This document shows positions 19,018 through 28,316 of a stretch of 64,000 bases of DNA, in pieces. Both the position numbers and the translations under genes were made by a program. How positions within the stretch are numbered: position 1 is the stretch's first letter; each line of letters begins with the position of its first letter. The notes under the pieces are model-generated. The model did no database searches and had not been told where the DNA came from. It was given only the letters and a program-made list of their open reading frames with translations. Source of the DNA: JADJGC01 sp964617645. GTDB taxonomy: Bacteria > Zixibacteria > MSB-5A5 > CAIYYT01. The DNA is taken from assembly GCA_964617645.1 (NCBI GenBank), contig CAZTYE010000002.1, positions 186,001-250,000 of the forward strand, read 5' to 3'.

Positions 19018-19818
19018 CTATTGACCGAGGATCAGCGGCAGCCCGTTCTTGGACGAGCCGATAATCACGATCTTGGCGTTTTGTGACTGCGCCAATTTCT
19101 CGGTCGTCTCGATTCCCTTCCACTCGAGCAGCTTGTCGTTGATTCCCTGCGAAACGATTTTCTGGAAGTCGGCGATACCTTGCGCTTCGATGCGCTTGCG
19201 CTCAGCCTCCTGCTGTTCGCGCTGCAGGATGAACTCCATGCGTTGCGCTTCCTGCTGCGAAGCGAGCTTCTCGTTAATCGCTTCGGAGATCCGCTGGGGC
19301 AGGACGACATCGCGAATGATGATGCTTTCCACTGTCACGAATTTATCCTTTAGCTTCTCCTGCACGGCCGCGATCATCATCGCAGAAATTTCGTCGCGAC
19401 GGGTTGAGTAGATTTCTTCCGGCGTGAACTTGCCCGCAATCGAACGCGACTCACCGCGCAGCGCCGGCGCGATAATCACTTCGTAGTAGTTGGGACCGAC
19501 CGTCACTTGCAGACTATCGAGCCGTTCGATCATCGGCCGATACCACAGCGAAACATCGAGCTGTACGGTGGCTCCGTCGGCGGTGAGCAGCTTGAGCGAC
19601 TCTTTAGCCTCCTGCGTCTGAATGCGATAAGTATAAATCGAATTCCACGGCATGTGCCAGGCGAAGCCTTCGGGATAGATCTTGCCCATTTCAGTACCGT
19701 CGCCGAACTTGAAGAACTTGACGCCGCGTTCGCCGGAACCAATCTGCGTACCGCAGCCAACCAAGAAAAATGCCGCCATGAGGATCACGACGGCCTGCAC
19801 GAGTGTGCGCTTGTTCAT
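19018..19818 (-). CDS. SPFH/prohibitin-domain lipoprotein
   Basis: ATG 19818 has an excellent GGAGGT seven bases upstream and yields 266 residues. The leader ends in the lipobox 'FFLVGCGTQ', so the protein is probably a membrane-anchored lipoprotein. The SPFH/Band 7 domain spans about 30-190 ('GERGVKFFKFGDG', 'TADGATVQLDVSLWYRP', 'EEIYSTRRDEISAMM'). It is followed by a charged coiled coil ('QQEAQRMEFILQREQQEAER') and a short C-terminal region. Prohibitin-like proteins form ring oligomers that hold membrane proteases or stabilise membrane proteins. An M48 protease gene lies close by on the other strand. Confidence 0.9.
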   Translation of the reverse strand: MNKRTLVQAVVILMAAFFLVGCGTQIGSGERGVKFFKFGDGTEMGKIYPEGFAWHMPWNSIYTYRIQTQEAKESLKLLTADGATVQLDVSLWYRPMIERLDSLQVTVGPNYYEVIIAPALRGESRSIAGKFTPEEIYSTRRDEISAMMIAAVQEKLKDKFVTVESIIIRDVVLPQRISEAINEKLASQQEAQRMEFILQREQQEAERKRIEAQGIADFQKIVSQGINDKLLEWKGIETTEKLAQSQNAKIVIIGSSKNGLPLILGQ

Positions 19819-20012
19819 GACTCTAACCTCCGTCATATAGGGTTTTCCGCAACCATATTCGCAGTTGTTACGGAATTTGACAACGACGGTTTGTGCGCTG
19901 GCGGATCGTTGCGGCTGTGGTGTGGACACGAGAACATCCGCCTGTTAAGACGGATATTCCTCTCTGGGGTTGCACAAGGTGGTGTGAGAAATCCGTTAGC
20001 GCAGACGACTCT

Positions 20013-22127
20013 CTATACTTTCGTCAACACAAAGCGCGCGTCGACGGCGCGAGTGCGCGTCTTGTCGGGCGTAACGATGAAGGGGTTGATGTCGATCTCG
20101 CTGAACTCCGGAAAATCGAGAACCAGTTGTGACAGCTTTAGTATTGCGTCTTCGATTGACGGAATACTCACCGGCTTGGAGCCGCGAAATCCGGTCAATA
20201 GCTTGTAGCCTTTGAGTCCCTCGATCATCTCCTTGGCGTCGAGATCGGAGAGCGGCGCGATGCGGAACTCGACGTCTTTCATTACTTCGACATAGATGCC
20301 GCCGAGGCCGAACATCAGCAGCGGCCCGAAACTCGGGTCGGTAGTCATGCCGATGACCGTTTCGACGCCGCCGGTGATCATCTCCTGAATGACGACCGAG
20401 AACTTTTCGCGCGATTTCGGCATCGCCTTCTTGATCCGCTTCTGCATCTCGGCATATTCGTCCATCACTTCTTGTGAGGTGCGCAGATCGACGGCGACGG
20501 CCTTGTATTCGGTCTTGTGCAAGATGAACGGCGTGTTGACTTTCATGACGACCGGGAATCCGAGCTTCTGCGCGACTTTGGCGGCCTCCTCTTTGGAGTG
20601 CGCATACTTGTAGGCCGCCACCGGGATCTCATAGGCATCAAGAATTTGCAGCGCGTCTTCGCCGATGACGGCAGTGGCTTTGGCTTTGCGATTCTTGGTG
20701 ATGATCTCCTCGACGCGGCGCTTGTCGCCCTTTACGCGCATAATCTTGCCTTCGGGACGACTGAGCCAGCGACGGTACTTGTCGATATGCGCCAGCGTGG
20801 TCGCAATCGATTCAGGGAAAATCATCGCCGGAATATCGGCATGCCGCAACCGGTCGAACGCCTCGGAGCCGTAAGTCACTCCCATGAAACAGGCGAAGGT
20901 CGGTAGTTTGGATTCGCGCGCCGTGTCGATGATGGCGTCCGCCACGAGATTGAGATCAATCGTTACCGGCGGCACGCAGATCGCGATGACCGAATCGATA
21001 TTCGGGTCCTTGACGACATGCGAGAGCGATTTGCGAAATTCGACACCGGTCGCGCCGGCCACGAGATCGAGCGGATTATGCACCGGCGTGCCTTTCGGGA
21101 GAATCGGCTGGATCGCTTTGACGGTCTTGTCGTTGAATTGCGGCAGCGTCAGGCCGCTGGAGATCAGCGCGTCAGTGGCGAGAATTCCCGGACCGCCGGC
21201 GTTGGTAACAATCGCCACGCGGTTGCCTTTGGGCACCGGCATTTTCGCGAGCGCGTTGGCGACGTCGAACATCTCTTCGATCGTGTTGGCGCGAATCACG
21301 CCGGTCTGCTCGAACAGCGCGTCGACCGAAACGTCAAGCCCGGCAAGCGCGCCGGTATGCGAGGATGCCGCCGCCGCACCCTGCGTGGTCTTGCCCGACT
21401 TGACGACGATAATCGGTTTGTGGCGGGTGACTTCGCGGGCGATTTGCGAAAAGCGGCGCGGATCGCCGAAGTTTTCGAGATAGAGCAGGATGATTTCGAC
21501 CGTCGGATCGTCGCGCCAGTATTCGATGATATGATTGCCGTCGATATCGGCCTTGTTGCCGATCGAGGCAAACATCGAAAGGCCGAGATTGATCTCCTGC
21601 GCCTGCGCGAGAATCGCCTCGCCGAGCGCGCCCGATTGGGAGATCAGACCGATCTTGCCGAACGACGGACGAATTTTCGAGAAGGTTGCATCGAGATGCA
21701 CGGTTGGATCGGCGTTGATGATACCGAAACAGTTCGGGCCGATCATGCGCATGCCGTACTTGCGCACGACTGCCAGAAGCTGCTGCTCGAGTTCGGCGCC
21801 GGCCTTGCCCTGTTCTTTGAAACCGGCAGTGATCGTGACCAGCCCCTTCACGCCTTTCTCGCCGCATTGCTCGACCGTCGCCAGCACGAGTTCTTTCGGC
21901 ACGACGATGACGGCGAGATCGACGGAATCGGGGACATCGAGGATCGTCGAATAACATTTGATCGAATGGATCACCGATTTGGTCGGATTGACCGGAAAGA
22001 CTTTGCCCTCGAATTCGTAGTCGATGATGTTGTGCAGCAGTTCGCGACCGATCGAGCCGCGGCGGTTAGTGGCGCCGATGACGGCGATCGATTTGGGGCG
22101 GAAAATGAAGTCGAGCGAGCCTTTCAC
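20013..22127 (-). CDS. ADP-forming acetyl/acyl-CoA synthetase (fused alpha-beta)
   Basis: The product has 704 residues from GTG 22127, with AAAGG upstream. Domains in order: CoA-binding Rossmann domain (about 1-130, 'SIAVIGATNRRGSIGREL'), succinyl-CoA ligase-like domains (to about 460) with the phospho-His motif 'SSHTGALAG', then an ATP-grasp domain (about 480-704, 'GFPVVMKVNTPFILHKTE', 'FGPLLMFGLGGIYVEVMKD'). This is the alpha-beta order of archaeal and some bacterial ADP-forming acetate-CoA ligases. They convert acetyl- or acyl-CoA, ADP and Pi into acid, ATP and CoA. The enzyme conserves energy in peptide and sugar fermentation. Protein acetyltransferase Pat shares the domains but has an added GNAT domain, absent here. 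Confidence 0.9.
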   Translation of the reverse strand: MKGSLDFIFRPKSIAVIGATNRRGSIGRELLHNIIDYEFEGKVFPVNPTKSVIHSIKCYSTILDVPDSVDLAVIVVPKELVLATVEQCGEKGVKGLVTITAGFKEQGKAGAELEQQLLAVVRKYGMRMIGPNCFGIINADPTVHLDATFSKIRPSFGKIGLISQSGALGEAILAQAQEINLGLSMFASIGNKADIDGNHIIEYWRDDPTVEIILLYLENFGDPRRFSQIAREVTRHKPIIVVKSGKTTQGAAAASSHTGALAGLDVSVDALFEQTGVIRANTIEEMFDVANALAKMPVPKGNRVAIVTNAGGPGILATDALISSGLTLPQFNDKTVKAIQPILPKGTPVHNPLDLVAGATGVEFRKSLSHVVKDPNIDSVIAICVPPVTIDLNLVADAIIDTARESKLPTFACFMGVTYGSEAFDRLRHADIPAMIFPESIATTLAHIDKYRRWLSRPEGKIMRVKGDKRRVEEIITKNRKAKATAVIGEDALQILDAYEIPVAAYKYAHSKEEAAKVAQKLGFPVVMKVNTPFILHKTEYKAVAVDLRTSQEVMDEYAEMQKRIKKAMPKSREKFSVVIQEMITGGVETVIGMTTDPSFGPLLMFGLGGIYVEVMKDVEFRIAPLSDLDAKEMIEGLKGYKLLTGFRGSKPVSIPSIEDAILKLSQLVLDFPEFSEIDINPFIVTPDKTRTRAVDARFVLTKV

Positions 22128-22307
22128 GGCAGTGCGTCCTTTCGTGGCGGCGCGATTTTGCGCGCCGCTTTCGCGCGAAAGGATAGGACGGCGGCCGGCA
22201 ATGTCAAGGGGATTGTTGGGGGGGGAAAGTGATTGCTTTCATTATCTACAATGGTCATACTAAATCGCTTGCGGGCGGTGTCAAAGTACGAGGCAAAGGA
22301 GATGATG

Positions 22308-23165
22308 ATGGCAAGAAAGAAGGACGTAATTCCAACCATCGGCGAATGGTCGGAAGTCAAAATCGATCTACTTGAAGAGTATGCAAGGGCATATGCTACA
22401 ATCTTCGCTGCCAATAGACAGGGGCAGTTCACGACTATATACATTGATGCCTTCGCAGGAAGTGGACTTGGTCGACGGAGGGGTGATGGCGAAATCATCA
22501 TTGGCAGTCCGCTCAGGGTTCTGCAGCTGAAACCAGCATTCACGGAATATCACTTCATTGACGAAGACGAACAGAGGTTGGCTAAACTGAATGAGGAAGT
22601 CTCTGCTGCCATCGCTTCTGGCGAGGCACAGAAGCGGATATTCCTTTATAACGGCGATGCAATTACGATATTGGAGAAACATCTTGTCGGCAGCGTGCGC
22701 TACGCAGAATACAAGCGAGCACTGCTCTTTCTAGACCCATACGGGCTTGACATCCCCTGGAAGCTAGTTTGTCAGGTGGCAAATCAGCAAACAATTGACC
22801 TTCTATTGAATTTCTCGATCATGGACTTGAACCGAAACAACTTGCCTGCCAGAAGGTCAGAGCTAACCGAGGATCAGCGTAGCCGGGCTGAGGGATTCTT
22901 GGGTCAAGGGTGGGAAGATGCAATCTATCCGCGAAGCCGGCAAACGAACATGTTCCATGTTGAACATGAAAAACTAAGTAATGATTCCATCATGCTCTTC
23001 TATGCAGACCGCCTTCACAATCAGGCTGGCTTTACCTATGTTTCGACGCCACTGCTGTTTTCTGGGAATGGAGCACAACTATACTACCTAATTCTCGCTT
23101 CTCATAAGGAGGCTGCAAAGAAGATCATGGATCATCTCGTAAGAAAATACAGAGAGAAACAATAA
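22308..23165 (+). CDS. tcmP: Three-Cys-motif partner protein TcmP
   Basis: AAGGAG at 22296-22301 favours ATG 22308 among three consecutive ATGs, giving 285 residues. The protein starts 'IGEWSEVKIDLLEEYARAY'. It has the SAM-binding-like motif 'YIDAFAGSG' (about 46-54) and a catalytic-loop-like 'LLFLDPYGLDIPW', which suggests a Rossmann methyltransferase fold. The TcmP family is named for occurring beside Gp37/Gp68-type three-Cys proteins, and that partner follows after 2 bases. Base composition is visibly more AT-rich than in the flanking genes, which suggests horizontal acquisition. The biochemical role is not established. Confidence 0.85.
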   Translation: MARKKDVIPTIGEWSEVKIDLLEEYARAYATIFAANRQGQFTTIYIDAFAGSGLGRRRGDGEIIIGSPLRVLQLKPAFTEYHFIDEDEQRLAKLNEEVSAAIASGEAQKRIFLYNGDAITILEKHLVGSVRYAEYKRALLFLDPYGLDIPWKLVCQVANQQTIDLLLNFSIMDLNRNNLPARRSELTEDQRSRAEGFLGQGWEDAIYPRSRQTNMFHVEHEKLSNDSIMLFYADRLHNQAGFTYVSTPLLFSGNGAQLYYLILASHKEAAKKIMDHLVRKYREKQ

Positions 23166-23167
23166 CG

Positions 23168-23890
23168 ATGGCCAAGTCCCTCATTGAATGGACGCAATCG
23201 ACCTGGAATCCGCTGACCGGGTGTTCCAAGGTCTCGGACGGGTGCAAGAATTGCTATGCCGACCGCATGGCGAAGCGCCTGCAGGCGATGGGCGTGGAAA
23301 ATTACCGGAACGGCTTCAAGCTCACCATGCACCCGCACGTACTGCGCAAGCCGCTCGAGTGGAAAACGCCGCAACTGATTTTCGTCAATTCGATGAGCGA
23401 CCTTTTCCACTGGGACGTGCCGAGCGACTTCATCCTGCAGGTCTTCGACACGATGCGCGCCGCGCACTGGCACACGTTCCAGATTCTCACCAAGCGCGCG
23501 AAACGATTGCCGAAAATCGATCCGCAAATCGAATGGCCGAACAACGTCTGGATGGGCGTGAGCGTCGAGAACGAAATAGTGCAATGGCGCATCGACTATT
23601 TGCGGCAATCGAGCGCCAAGGTCAAATTTCTCTCGCTGGAGCCGCTCCTGGGGCCGCTGCCACGCCTTGATTTGGCGGGCATCGACTGGGTGATCGTCGG
23701 TGGCGAGTCGGGCCCCGGAGCGCGGCCGATGGAGGAAGCGTGGGTACTCGAAATCCGCGATCAGTGCCAGGCTGCGCGCGTAGCGTTCTTCTTCAAGCAG
23801 TGGGGCGGAACGAACAAGAAAAAGAGCGGGCGAACGCTGGCGGGCAGAACCTACGACGAGATGCCGAATACGCCGGAGGAAGCGGCGTAA
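23168..23890 (+). CDS. DUF5131 / phage Gp37-Gp68 family three-Cys-motif protein
   Basis: This 240-residue protein is coupled to tcmP, with 2 bases between stop and start. It opens 'IEWTQSTWNPLTGCSKVSDG' and contains a C-x6-C-x2-C triad (Cys19, 26, 29), reminiscent of radical-SAM iron-sulfur motifs but with wider spacing. Other family segments are 'FVNSMSDLFHWDVPSDFI', 'FQILTKRAKRL', 'VWMGVSVEN' and 'DWVIVGGESGPGARPM', ending with 'FFFKQWGG'. Family members are common on phages and genomic islands. Substrate and reaction are unknown; a role in nucleic-acid or protein modification together with TcmP is inference. GC content is higher than that of tcmP. Confidence 0.9.
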   Translation: MAKSLIEWTQSTWNPLTGCSKVSDGCKNCYADRMAKRLQAMGVENYRNGFKLTMHPHVLRKPLEWKTPQLIFVNSMSDLFHWDVPSDFILQVFDTMRAAHWHTFQILTKRAKRLPKIDPQIEWPNNVWMGVSVENEIVQWRIDYLRQSSAKVKFLSLEPLLGPLPRLDLAGIDWVIVGGESGPGARPMEEAWVLEIRDQCQAARVAFFFKQWGGTNKKKSGRTLAGRTYDEMPNTPEEAA

Positions 23891-23895
23891 ATTCC

Positions 23896-24020
23896 GTAGG
23901 TCGGGTTCGCAGGACGTGCGCGTTCGCCGCGGCGGACGCACCAGGACACCGAACCCGACACCAGGGTCATGCGATGTCGGGTTCCGCGTTGCGCTACGCT
24001 TCAGTGGGAACCCGACCTAC
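23896..24020. repeat. 125-bp inverted-repeat element with GTAGGTC ends
   Basis: The ends are perfect 13-bp inverted repeats, GTAGGTCGGGTTC at 23896-23908 and GAACCCGACCTAC at 24008-24020. An inner inverted pair (GAACCCGACA / TGTCGGGTTC) sits between them. No coding capacity is seen. The GTAGGTC/GACCTAC termini match those of the RAYT-associated repeats at 49913 and 51024. Confidence 0.8.
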
Positions 24021-24040
24021 AACTCTGGATTCCCGCTTCC

Positions 24041-24177
24041 GGGACTGTTGAAAAAGCCCTATAGGCTGTCACCCTGAGCCGCTGCGCAGGCGAAGGGTCT
24101 GTGAGTATTGTGGCACAAGGTCAAACAGATTCTTCGCTGCGCTCAGAATGACATGAATACGGTTTTTCAACAGTCCC
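24041..24177. repeat. 137-bp MITE-like element with 15-bp terminal inverted repeats
   Basis: GGGACTGTTGAAAAA (24041-24055) and TTTTTCAACAGTCCC (24163-24177) are perfect inverted repeats. The inside reads CACCCTGAGC...CGAAGGGTCTG and a segment whose reverse complement is TCATTCTGAGCGCAGCGAAG, a widespread dispersed repeat in environmental genomes. It encodes nothing and probably represents a non-autonomous element. The stretch 24178-24302 up to the next stop codon holds no gene. Confidence 0.8.
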
Positions 24178-24302
24178 AAAGGCGGGGAACCAGCCGCGCT
24201 GTCGGGAGCGCGGCACTCCCGACCAACAGAAGTCCAGCGACGCGGGCATGGCGCGCCATGCACCTACGCGAGAAGATGCAGCTACTGCGTGAGAAGACGC
24301 AG

Positions 24303-25973
24303 TTACTTCAGCAAAGTCAACTTGCGCGTTTCGACGTAATCATCGATTCGCAACTGGTAGAGGTAAACACCGGAAGCGACCGCCTCTCCGCGTTCATCGC
24401 ATCCATCCCAAGTTGCGGCAAACGCGCCGGCATTCAGATCCTGATCGGCGAGCGTCCGGATGCGCTGACCAAGCGTGTTGTAAATAGCAAGAAACGCGCG
24501 TGCTGCGCGCGGCAGGCGAAATCCAATCGTCGTTGTAGGATTGAAGGGATTCGGATAATTCTGCGACAGCGAATACTCGGTCGGGAGTGGCGCGTCCAGG
24601 TCTAACTCATCGACCGCGAGCGGACTGAGAGTCATGCGGGCGACGAATCCATCCTGGAAGCCGCCGGCGATGTTGAGCGTATTCGGCCCAAAAGTAATCG
24701 GCGTATTGAAATAGCCACCGACAAGGGCGGCGTCGCCGGCCGCGCTGATCGCCAACCCCTTTGCGCTGGCTACGGTCGCGAAGGTATTACTCCGTTGCCC
24801 CCATCGTAACGTGCCGTCGCCGGCGACACGGAAGAGCAGCACATCACTGCCACCGCCAGTCGTGAAGTTCGAGCCGCCAAATGTCGTTGCAAGACCGAAT
24901 TGAGTGGCGACCAGCGCGTCGTCGTTGGCCAGAGCGCGAACTTCAAAGCCGCGACACAACGTGCCGAGGCCGCCGGAAGTTCCGCGCGCCCACTCTACAT
25001 TTCCGGAAGCCGAGTACTTCACCAAGAACATCCCCCAAATCGCGCTGCCGACGGCAATCGAATCGGTGTCGAAACCGGCGTTGCCGGTGTACTCACCGGT
25101 CACATACACATCGCCGTGCGTGTCCGTGGCGACACTGTGGGCGATGTCGTTCTGCCCCGGCGAGGAGATAGCTCCGCCGCGGCGCGCCCACATGACATCG
25201 CCGGCCGGGTCATACTTCACGATCAGCACGTCATTGTCATTCGTGCTGACACTGGACAGCACGTCCGTGCCGTAAGTCACGGTGCCGGCCATTTTGCCGA
25301 CTAATTCGACACAGCCCCAAATGTCGGCAGCGATGTCGTAGTATTGCACCGAGTAATTTACACTCACCGGAATCGTGCGCGTCCAGACCGTGTCGCCGGC
25401 AAGGTTGAATTTGGCGAGCGTGCGCCCGACCGCCACGTATAAGTGATCCTGACTCAAGACGATGCCGCCCGGCCCCGAAGTCGCATTGGGCACGAGTTTC
25501 GCCCACTGGGCATTGCCGGATCCGTCGTATTTGGCAAGCGCGACCGTCGATGAAACGGTGCCGACAACTTGCACGCCGCCGAAGTCCATTGTGCCGGAGA
25601 TAGCTCCCACGACAAAGACGTTGCCGTTGACGTCGGTAACCAGGTCGATAGCTTGGTCGAGAAAGAAACTGGAGCCAAAGGACTTCACCCAGACGAAGGC
25701 GCCCGCCGAGTTCATCTTGGCGATGAACATGTCAGCGCCGGCTCCCGTACTTTTGACCTTGGTACCGCCGATCATCGCGGAGTCGCCGAATTCACCAAGC
25801 ACGAAAATACTCTCGTTCGCGTCGACGGCGATGCCCTCGCACTCGTTAGCGCCGTAGCCGCCTGTTGTATATCCGGCGATCTGCGCGCCCCAGTTCCAGG
25901 TTTGGGCGGACAGTGATACCGCCAGAGCCATTATGATTGCGACCAAACGCCACGAAACATAGCAAACGCGCAT
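24303..25973 (-). CDS. Secreted beta-propeller (SBBP-like) protein with FCB C-terminal sorting domain
   Basis: The second ATG (25973) is favoured because AAGGAGA lies seven bases before it; the first ATG (25979) abuts that site. The precursor has 556 residues with a clear signal peptide ending near 'MALAVSLSAQ'. Residues about 30-450 hold repeated units such as 'GIAVDANESIFVLGEFGD' and 'SVATDTHGDVYVTGEYTG', typical of SBBP/beta-propeller repeats. The C-terminal about 90 residues, from 'EYSLSQNYPNPFNPTTTIGF' to 'GVYLYQLRIDDYVETRKLTL', match the FlgD-Ig-like/type IX secretion sorting domain of FCB bacteria. It is probably exported to the cell surface. Ligand unknown. Confidence 0.9.
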   Translation of the reverse strand: MRVCYVSWRLVAIIMALAVSLSAQTWNWGAQIAGYTTGGYGANECEGIAVDANESIFVLGEFGDSAMIGGTKVKSTGAGADMFIAKMNSAGAFVWVKSFGSSFFLDQAIDLVTDVNGNVFVVGAISGTMDFGGVQVVGTVSSTVALAKYDGSGNAQWAKLVPNATSGPGGIVLSQDHLYVAVGRTLAKFNLAGDTVWTRTIPVSVNYSVQYYDIAADIWGCVELVGKMAGTVTYGTDVLSSVSTNDNDVLIVKYDPAGDVMWARRGGAISSPGQNDIAHSVATDTHGDVYVTGEYTGNAGFDTDSIAVGSAIWGMFLVKYSASGNVEWARGTSGGLGTLCRGFEVRALANDDALVATQFGLATTFGGSNFTTGGGSDVLLFRVAGDGTLRWGQRSNTFATVASAKGLAISAAGDAALVGGYFNTPITFGPNTLNIAGGFQDGFVARMTLSPLAVDELDLDAPLPTEYSLSQNYPNPFNPTTTIGFRLPRAARAFLAIYNTLGQRIRTLADQDLNAGAFAATWDGCDERGEAVASGVYLYQLRIDDYVETRKLTLLK

Positions 25974-26126
25974 CGACATTCTCCTTGTTCACTCCGAGTA
26001 TAGCGATTGCGCCTATTCGCGCAATGCCAATTTCGGCAACGGCTTCGATTACCTTGTCTCGCACATGCCAATCTCTGTTACCAACTATTGATTGCCACCG
26101 CCGAAGTTATCGATTAGACTTCCAAT

Positions 26127-28316
26127 ATGCTGAAGCTTGTGACGGGCATCGCCGGACTGGCGCTCCTGCTTGTGCTTCCCGTTCGCGGGGCCGGATTTTA
26201 CGACGTCGATTCTGTGCGTACGATCGCGATTACCTTTGAGCAGAGCAACTGGGACGAGATTCTCGACAGCTTCTATGCCGCCGGTCAGGAAGAACGTCTG
26301 CTGGGCACCGTCGTCATCGACGGCGTGACCTATGATAGCGTGGGAATTCGCTACAAGGGCACAAGTTCGTATCATCCGGCGCGGCGAAAGAACCCGTTCA
26401 ATATCAAGCTCGACTACGTTCACGACGACCAGAAGATCGACGGCTACGGCACGCTCAAGCTCGCGAATGTCTGGAGCGACCCGAGCTTTCTTCGCGAAGT
26501 TCTCAGCTACGAGATTGCGCGTAAGTACATTCCAGCATCGTTAGCCAATTACGCGAATGTTTCGGTGAATGGCGAACTGCTGGGGCTATATGTCAACGTC
26601 GAAGATGTCGGAAAGCGGTTCATGCGTGAGCATTTCGGCAGCGACGGCAATGCGCGGTTTAAGGGAGAGTTACTCGACCCAGCGCCGAACTACGCCGTGT
26701 GGAGCTACGAGGGCGAAGATTCAACAGCATATCAGACGTTGTTTGAGTTGGAGTCCGGCGCCGGTTGGAGCGAATTGGTCGACTTGATGGACACACTGAA
26801 TAATCACAATGCCGGTTTGGATGAGATACTTAACGTTGACCGCCACCTCTGGATGCTGGCCTTCGACGTGCTGTTGGTCAATCTTGATTCACCCCTGAAT
26901 TTCGCGCACAACTACTATCTCTACCGCGACGACGATAATCGTTTCAATCCGATTATTTGGGATCTCAATCAGAGCTTCGGCGCATTCAATCTTGTTCGCG
27001 GCGGTTCGAGTTTGTCCATCAACCAAATGAAGAATCTGACGCCGTTTTTCAACGCGAGCAATCCGTTGTTTCCGATCGTCAGTCGCATTCTCGACAATGC
27101 GGTCTATCGCAAAATGTACGTCGCGCACTTAAAAACGATGACGGATGAAAACTTCACCAACGGCTGGTATGAATCACGTGCTCTCGAATTGCGGTCAATT
27201 ATCGCGACGCACGTGCTAAGCGATCCTAACAAGTTCTACTCTTACCAGAGTTTTCTCGATAATTTGAATTCGGCGGTTGGCGCCATACCCGGCATTACGC
27301 AGTTGATGGATGCGCGCGTGAATTACTTGAACTCCGTCGCCGAGTTCTCTGCTCCGGCTCCTGTGATCGGCGTCGTCGATGTCCCGCCGGATCCCGTCGC
27401 TGCGTTCAGTGAGGTGAAGATTTCCGCGCAAGTCAGCAACGCCAACGTTGTCATGCTGGCTTACCGCAGTGAGCCGATTGCCCGATTCACCAAGGCGCCG
27501 ATGTATGATGACGGACTTCACGGGGATGGCGCTGCGCGAGATCTGATTTATGGCACTAATGTGATCATTGGCGCAACTGAGTTTCACTACTACATCTATG
27601 CGGAAAACGCGGCTGCCGCGAGCTTCTCGCCCGCCCGTGCGGAGTTCGTGGACTACTCACTTACGGTAAGCCCCCTGCCGGCGCTGCACCCGCGTATCAA
27701 CGAGTTTGTGGCGGACAACGCATCGATCATTGCCGACCCGGACGGCGAGTTCGAGGATTGGATCGAGGTCTTCAATCCTCACGCCGAAACAATCAACTTG
27801 CGTGGGTTCCACCTGTCAGACAAGACAGACAACATCGGCAAGTGGACGTTTCCGGACACCGTCATCGCGCCCGGTGGGTATCTCATCGTCTGGGCCGACG
27901 AAGACTTGTTGCAGAGTGGACTGCACGCGAATTTCAAATTATCGGCTTCCGGCGAGGCCGTCGTTCTCGCCGACTCCAATCGGGTTGTCGTCGACCAAGT
28001 GACTTTCGGAAGTCAAAGCACCGATCTTTCGTTTGGGCGCTGCCCCAACGGAACCGGCGAGTTCACTTCCATGTCGCCAACACCGGCAGCGGCGAACGAA
28101 TGCGCGTATGTATGCGGCGACGCCAGCGGTGACGCGTCGATTTCCGTCGCCGATGCCGTTGTCATTGTGAACTACATTTTTGCCGGCGGGGCGCCGCCGT
28201 CTCCGTATCTGGCCGCCGATTCCGACTGCAATGCCGTCGTCACGATTGCCGACGCCGTTTTTCTGATCAACTTCATATTCGCCGACGGACCACCACCCTG
28301 CGCTGATTGTCAGTAG
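26127..28316 (+). CDS. Secreted CotH-like kinase with lamin-tail domain and dockerin-like C-terminus
   Basis: This 729-residue precursor has a short signal peptide ('GIAGLALLLVLPVRGAG'). Residues about 30-400 are a CotH domain: 'VGIRYKGTSSYHPARRKNPF', 'YANVSVNGELLGLYVNVEDV' and 'NRFNPIIWDLNQSFGAF', the acidic motif linked to atypical kinase activity. Residues about 525-645 are a lamin-tail (LTD) domain ('INEFVADNASIIADPDGEFE', 'DWIEVFNPH'). The last 65 residues contain two calcium-loop repeats ('CGDASGDASISVADAVVIVN', 'DSDCNAVVTIADAVFLINF') like dockerin type I. The combination suggests a surface protein that phosphorylates or binds other extracellular proteins. No cohesin scaffold is recognised in this window. 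Confidence 0.9.
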   Translation: MLKLVTGIAGLALLLVLPVRGAGFYDVDSVRTIAITFEQSNWDEILDSFYAAGQEERLLGTVVIDGVTYDSVGIRYKGTSSYHPARRKNPFNIKLDYVHDDQKIDGYGTLKLANVWSDPSFLREVLSYEIARKYIPASLANYANVSVNGELLGLYVNVEDVGKRFMREHFGSDGNARFKGELLDPAPNYAVWSYEGEDSTAYQTLFELESGAGWSELVDLMDTLNNHNAGLDEILNVDRHLWMLAFDVLLVNLDSPLNFAHNYYLYRDDDNRFNPIIWDLNQSFGAFNLVRGGSSLSINQMKNLTPFFNASNPLFPIVSRILDNAVYRKMYVAHLKTMTDENFTNGWYESRALELRSIIATHVLSDPNKFYSYQSFLDNLNSAVGAIPGITQLMDARVNYLNSVAEFSAPAPVIGVVDVPPDPVAAFSEVKISAQVSNANVVMLAYRSEPIARFTKAPMYDDGLHGDGAARDLIYGTNVIIGATEFHYYIYAENAAAASFSPARAEFVDYSLTVSPLPALHPRINEFVADNASIIADPDGEFEDWIEVFNPHAETINLRGFHLSDKTDNIGKWTFPDTVIAPGGYLIVWADEDLLQSGLHANFKLSASGEAVVLADSNRVVVDQVTFGSQSTDLSFGRCPNGTGEFTSMSPTPAAANECAYVCGDASGDASISVADAVVIVNYIFAGGAPPSPYLAADSDCNAVVTIADAVFLINFIFADGPPPCADCQ

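Noticed and set aside
21018..22232. 404-codon plus-strand open frame
   Set aside because: It is antisense to the acyl-CoA synthetase gene, rich in Arg/Asp, with no recognisable motif.
23132..23941. 269-codon minus-strand open frame
   Set aside because: It mirrors the DUF5131 gene on the other strand; arginine-rich and without domain similarity.
24069..24263. Minus-strand open frame containing VILSAAKNL
   Set aside because: It is a common artefact of a dispersed non-coding repeat, here inside the 137-bp inverted-repeat element.
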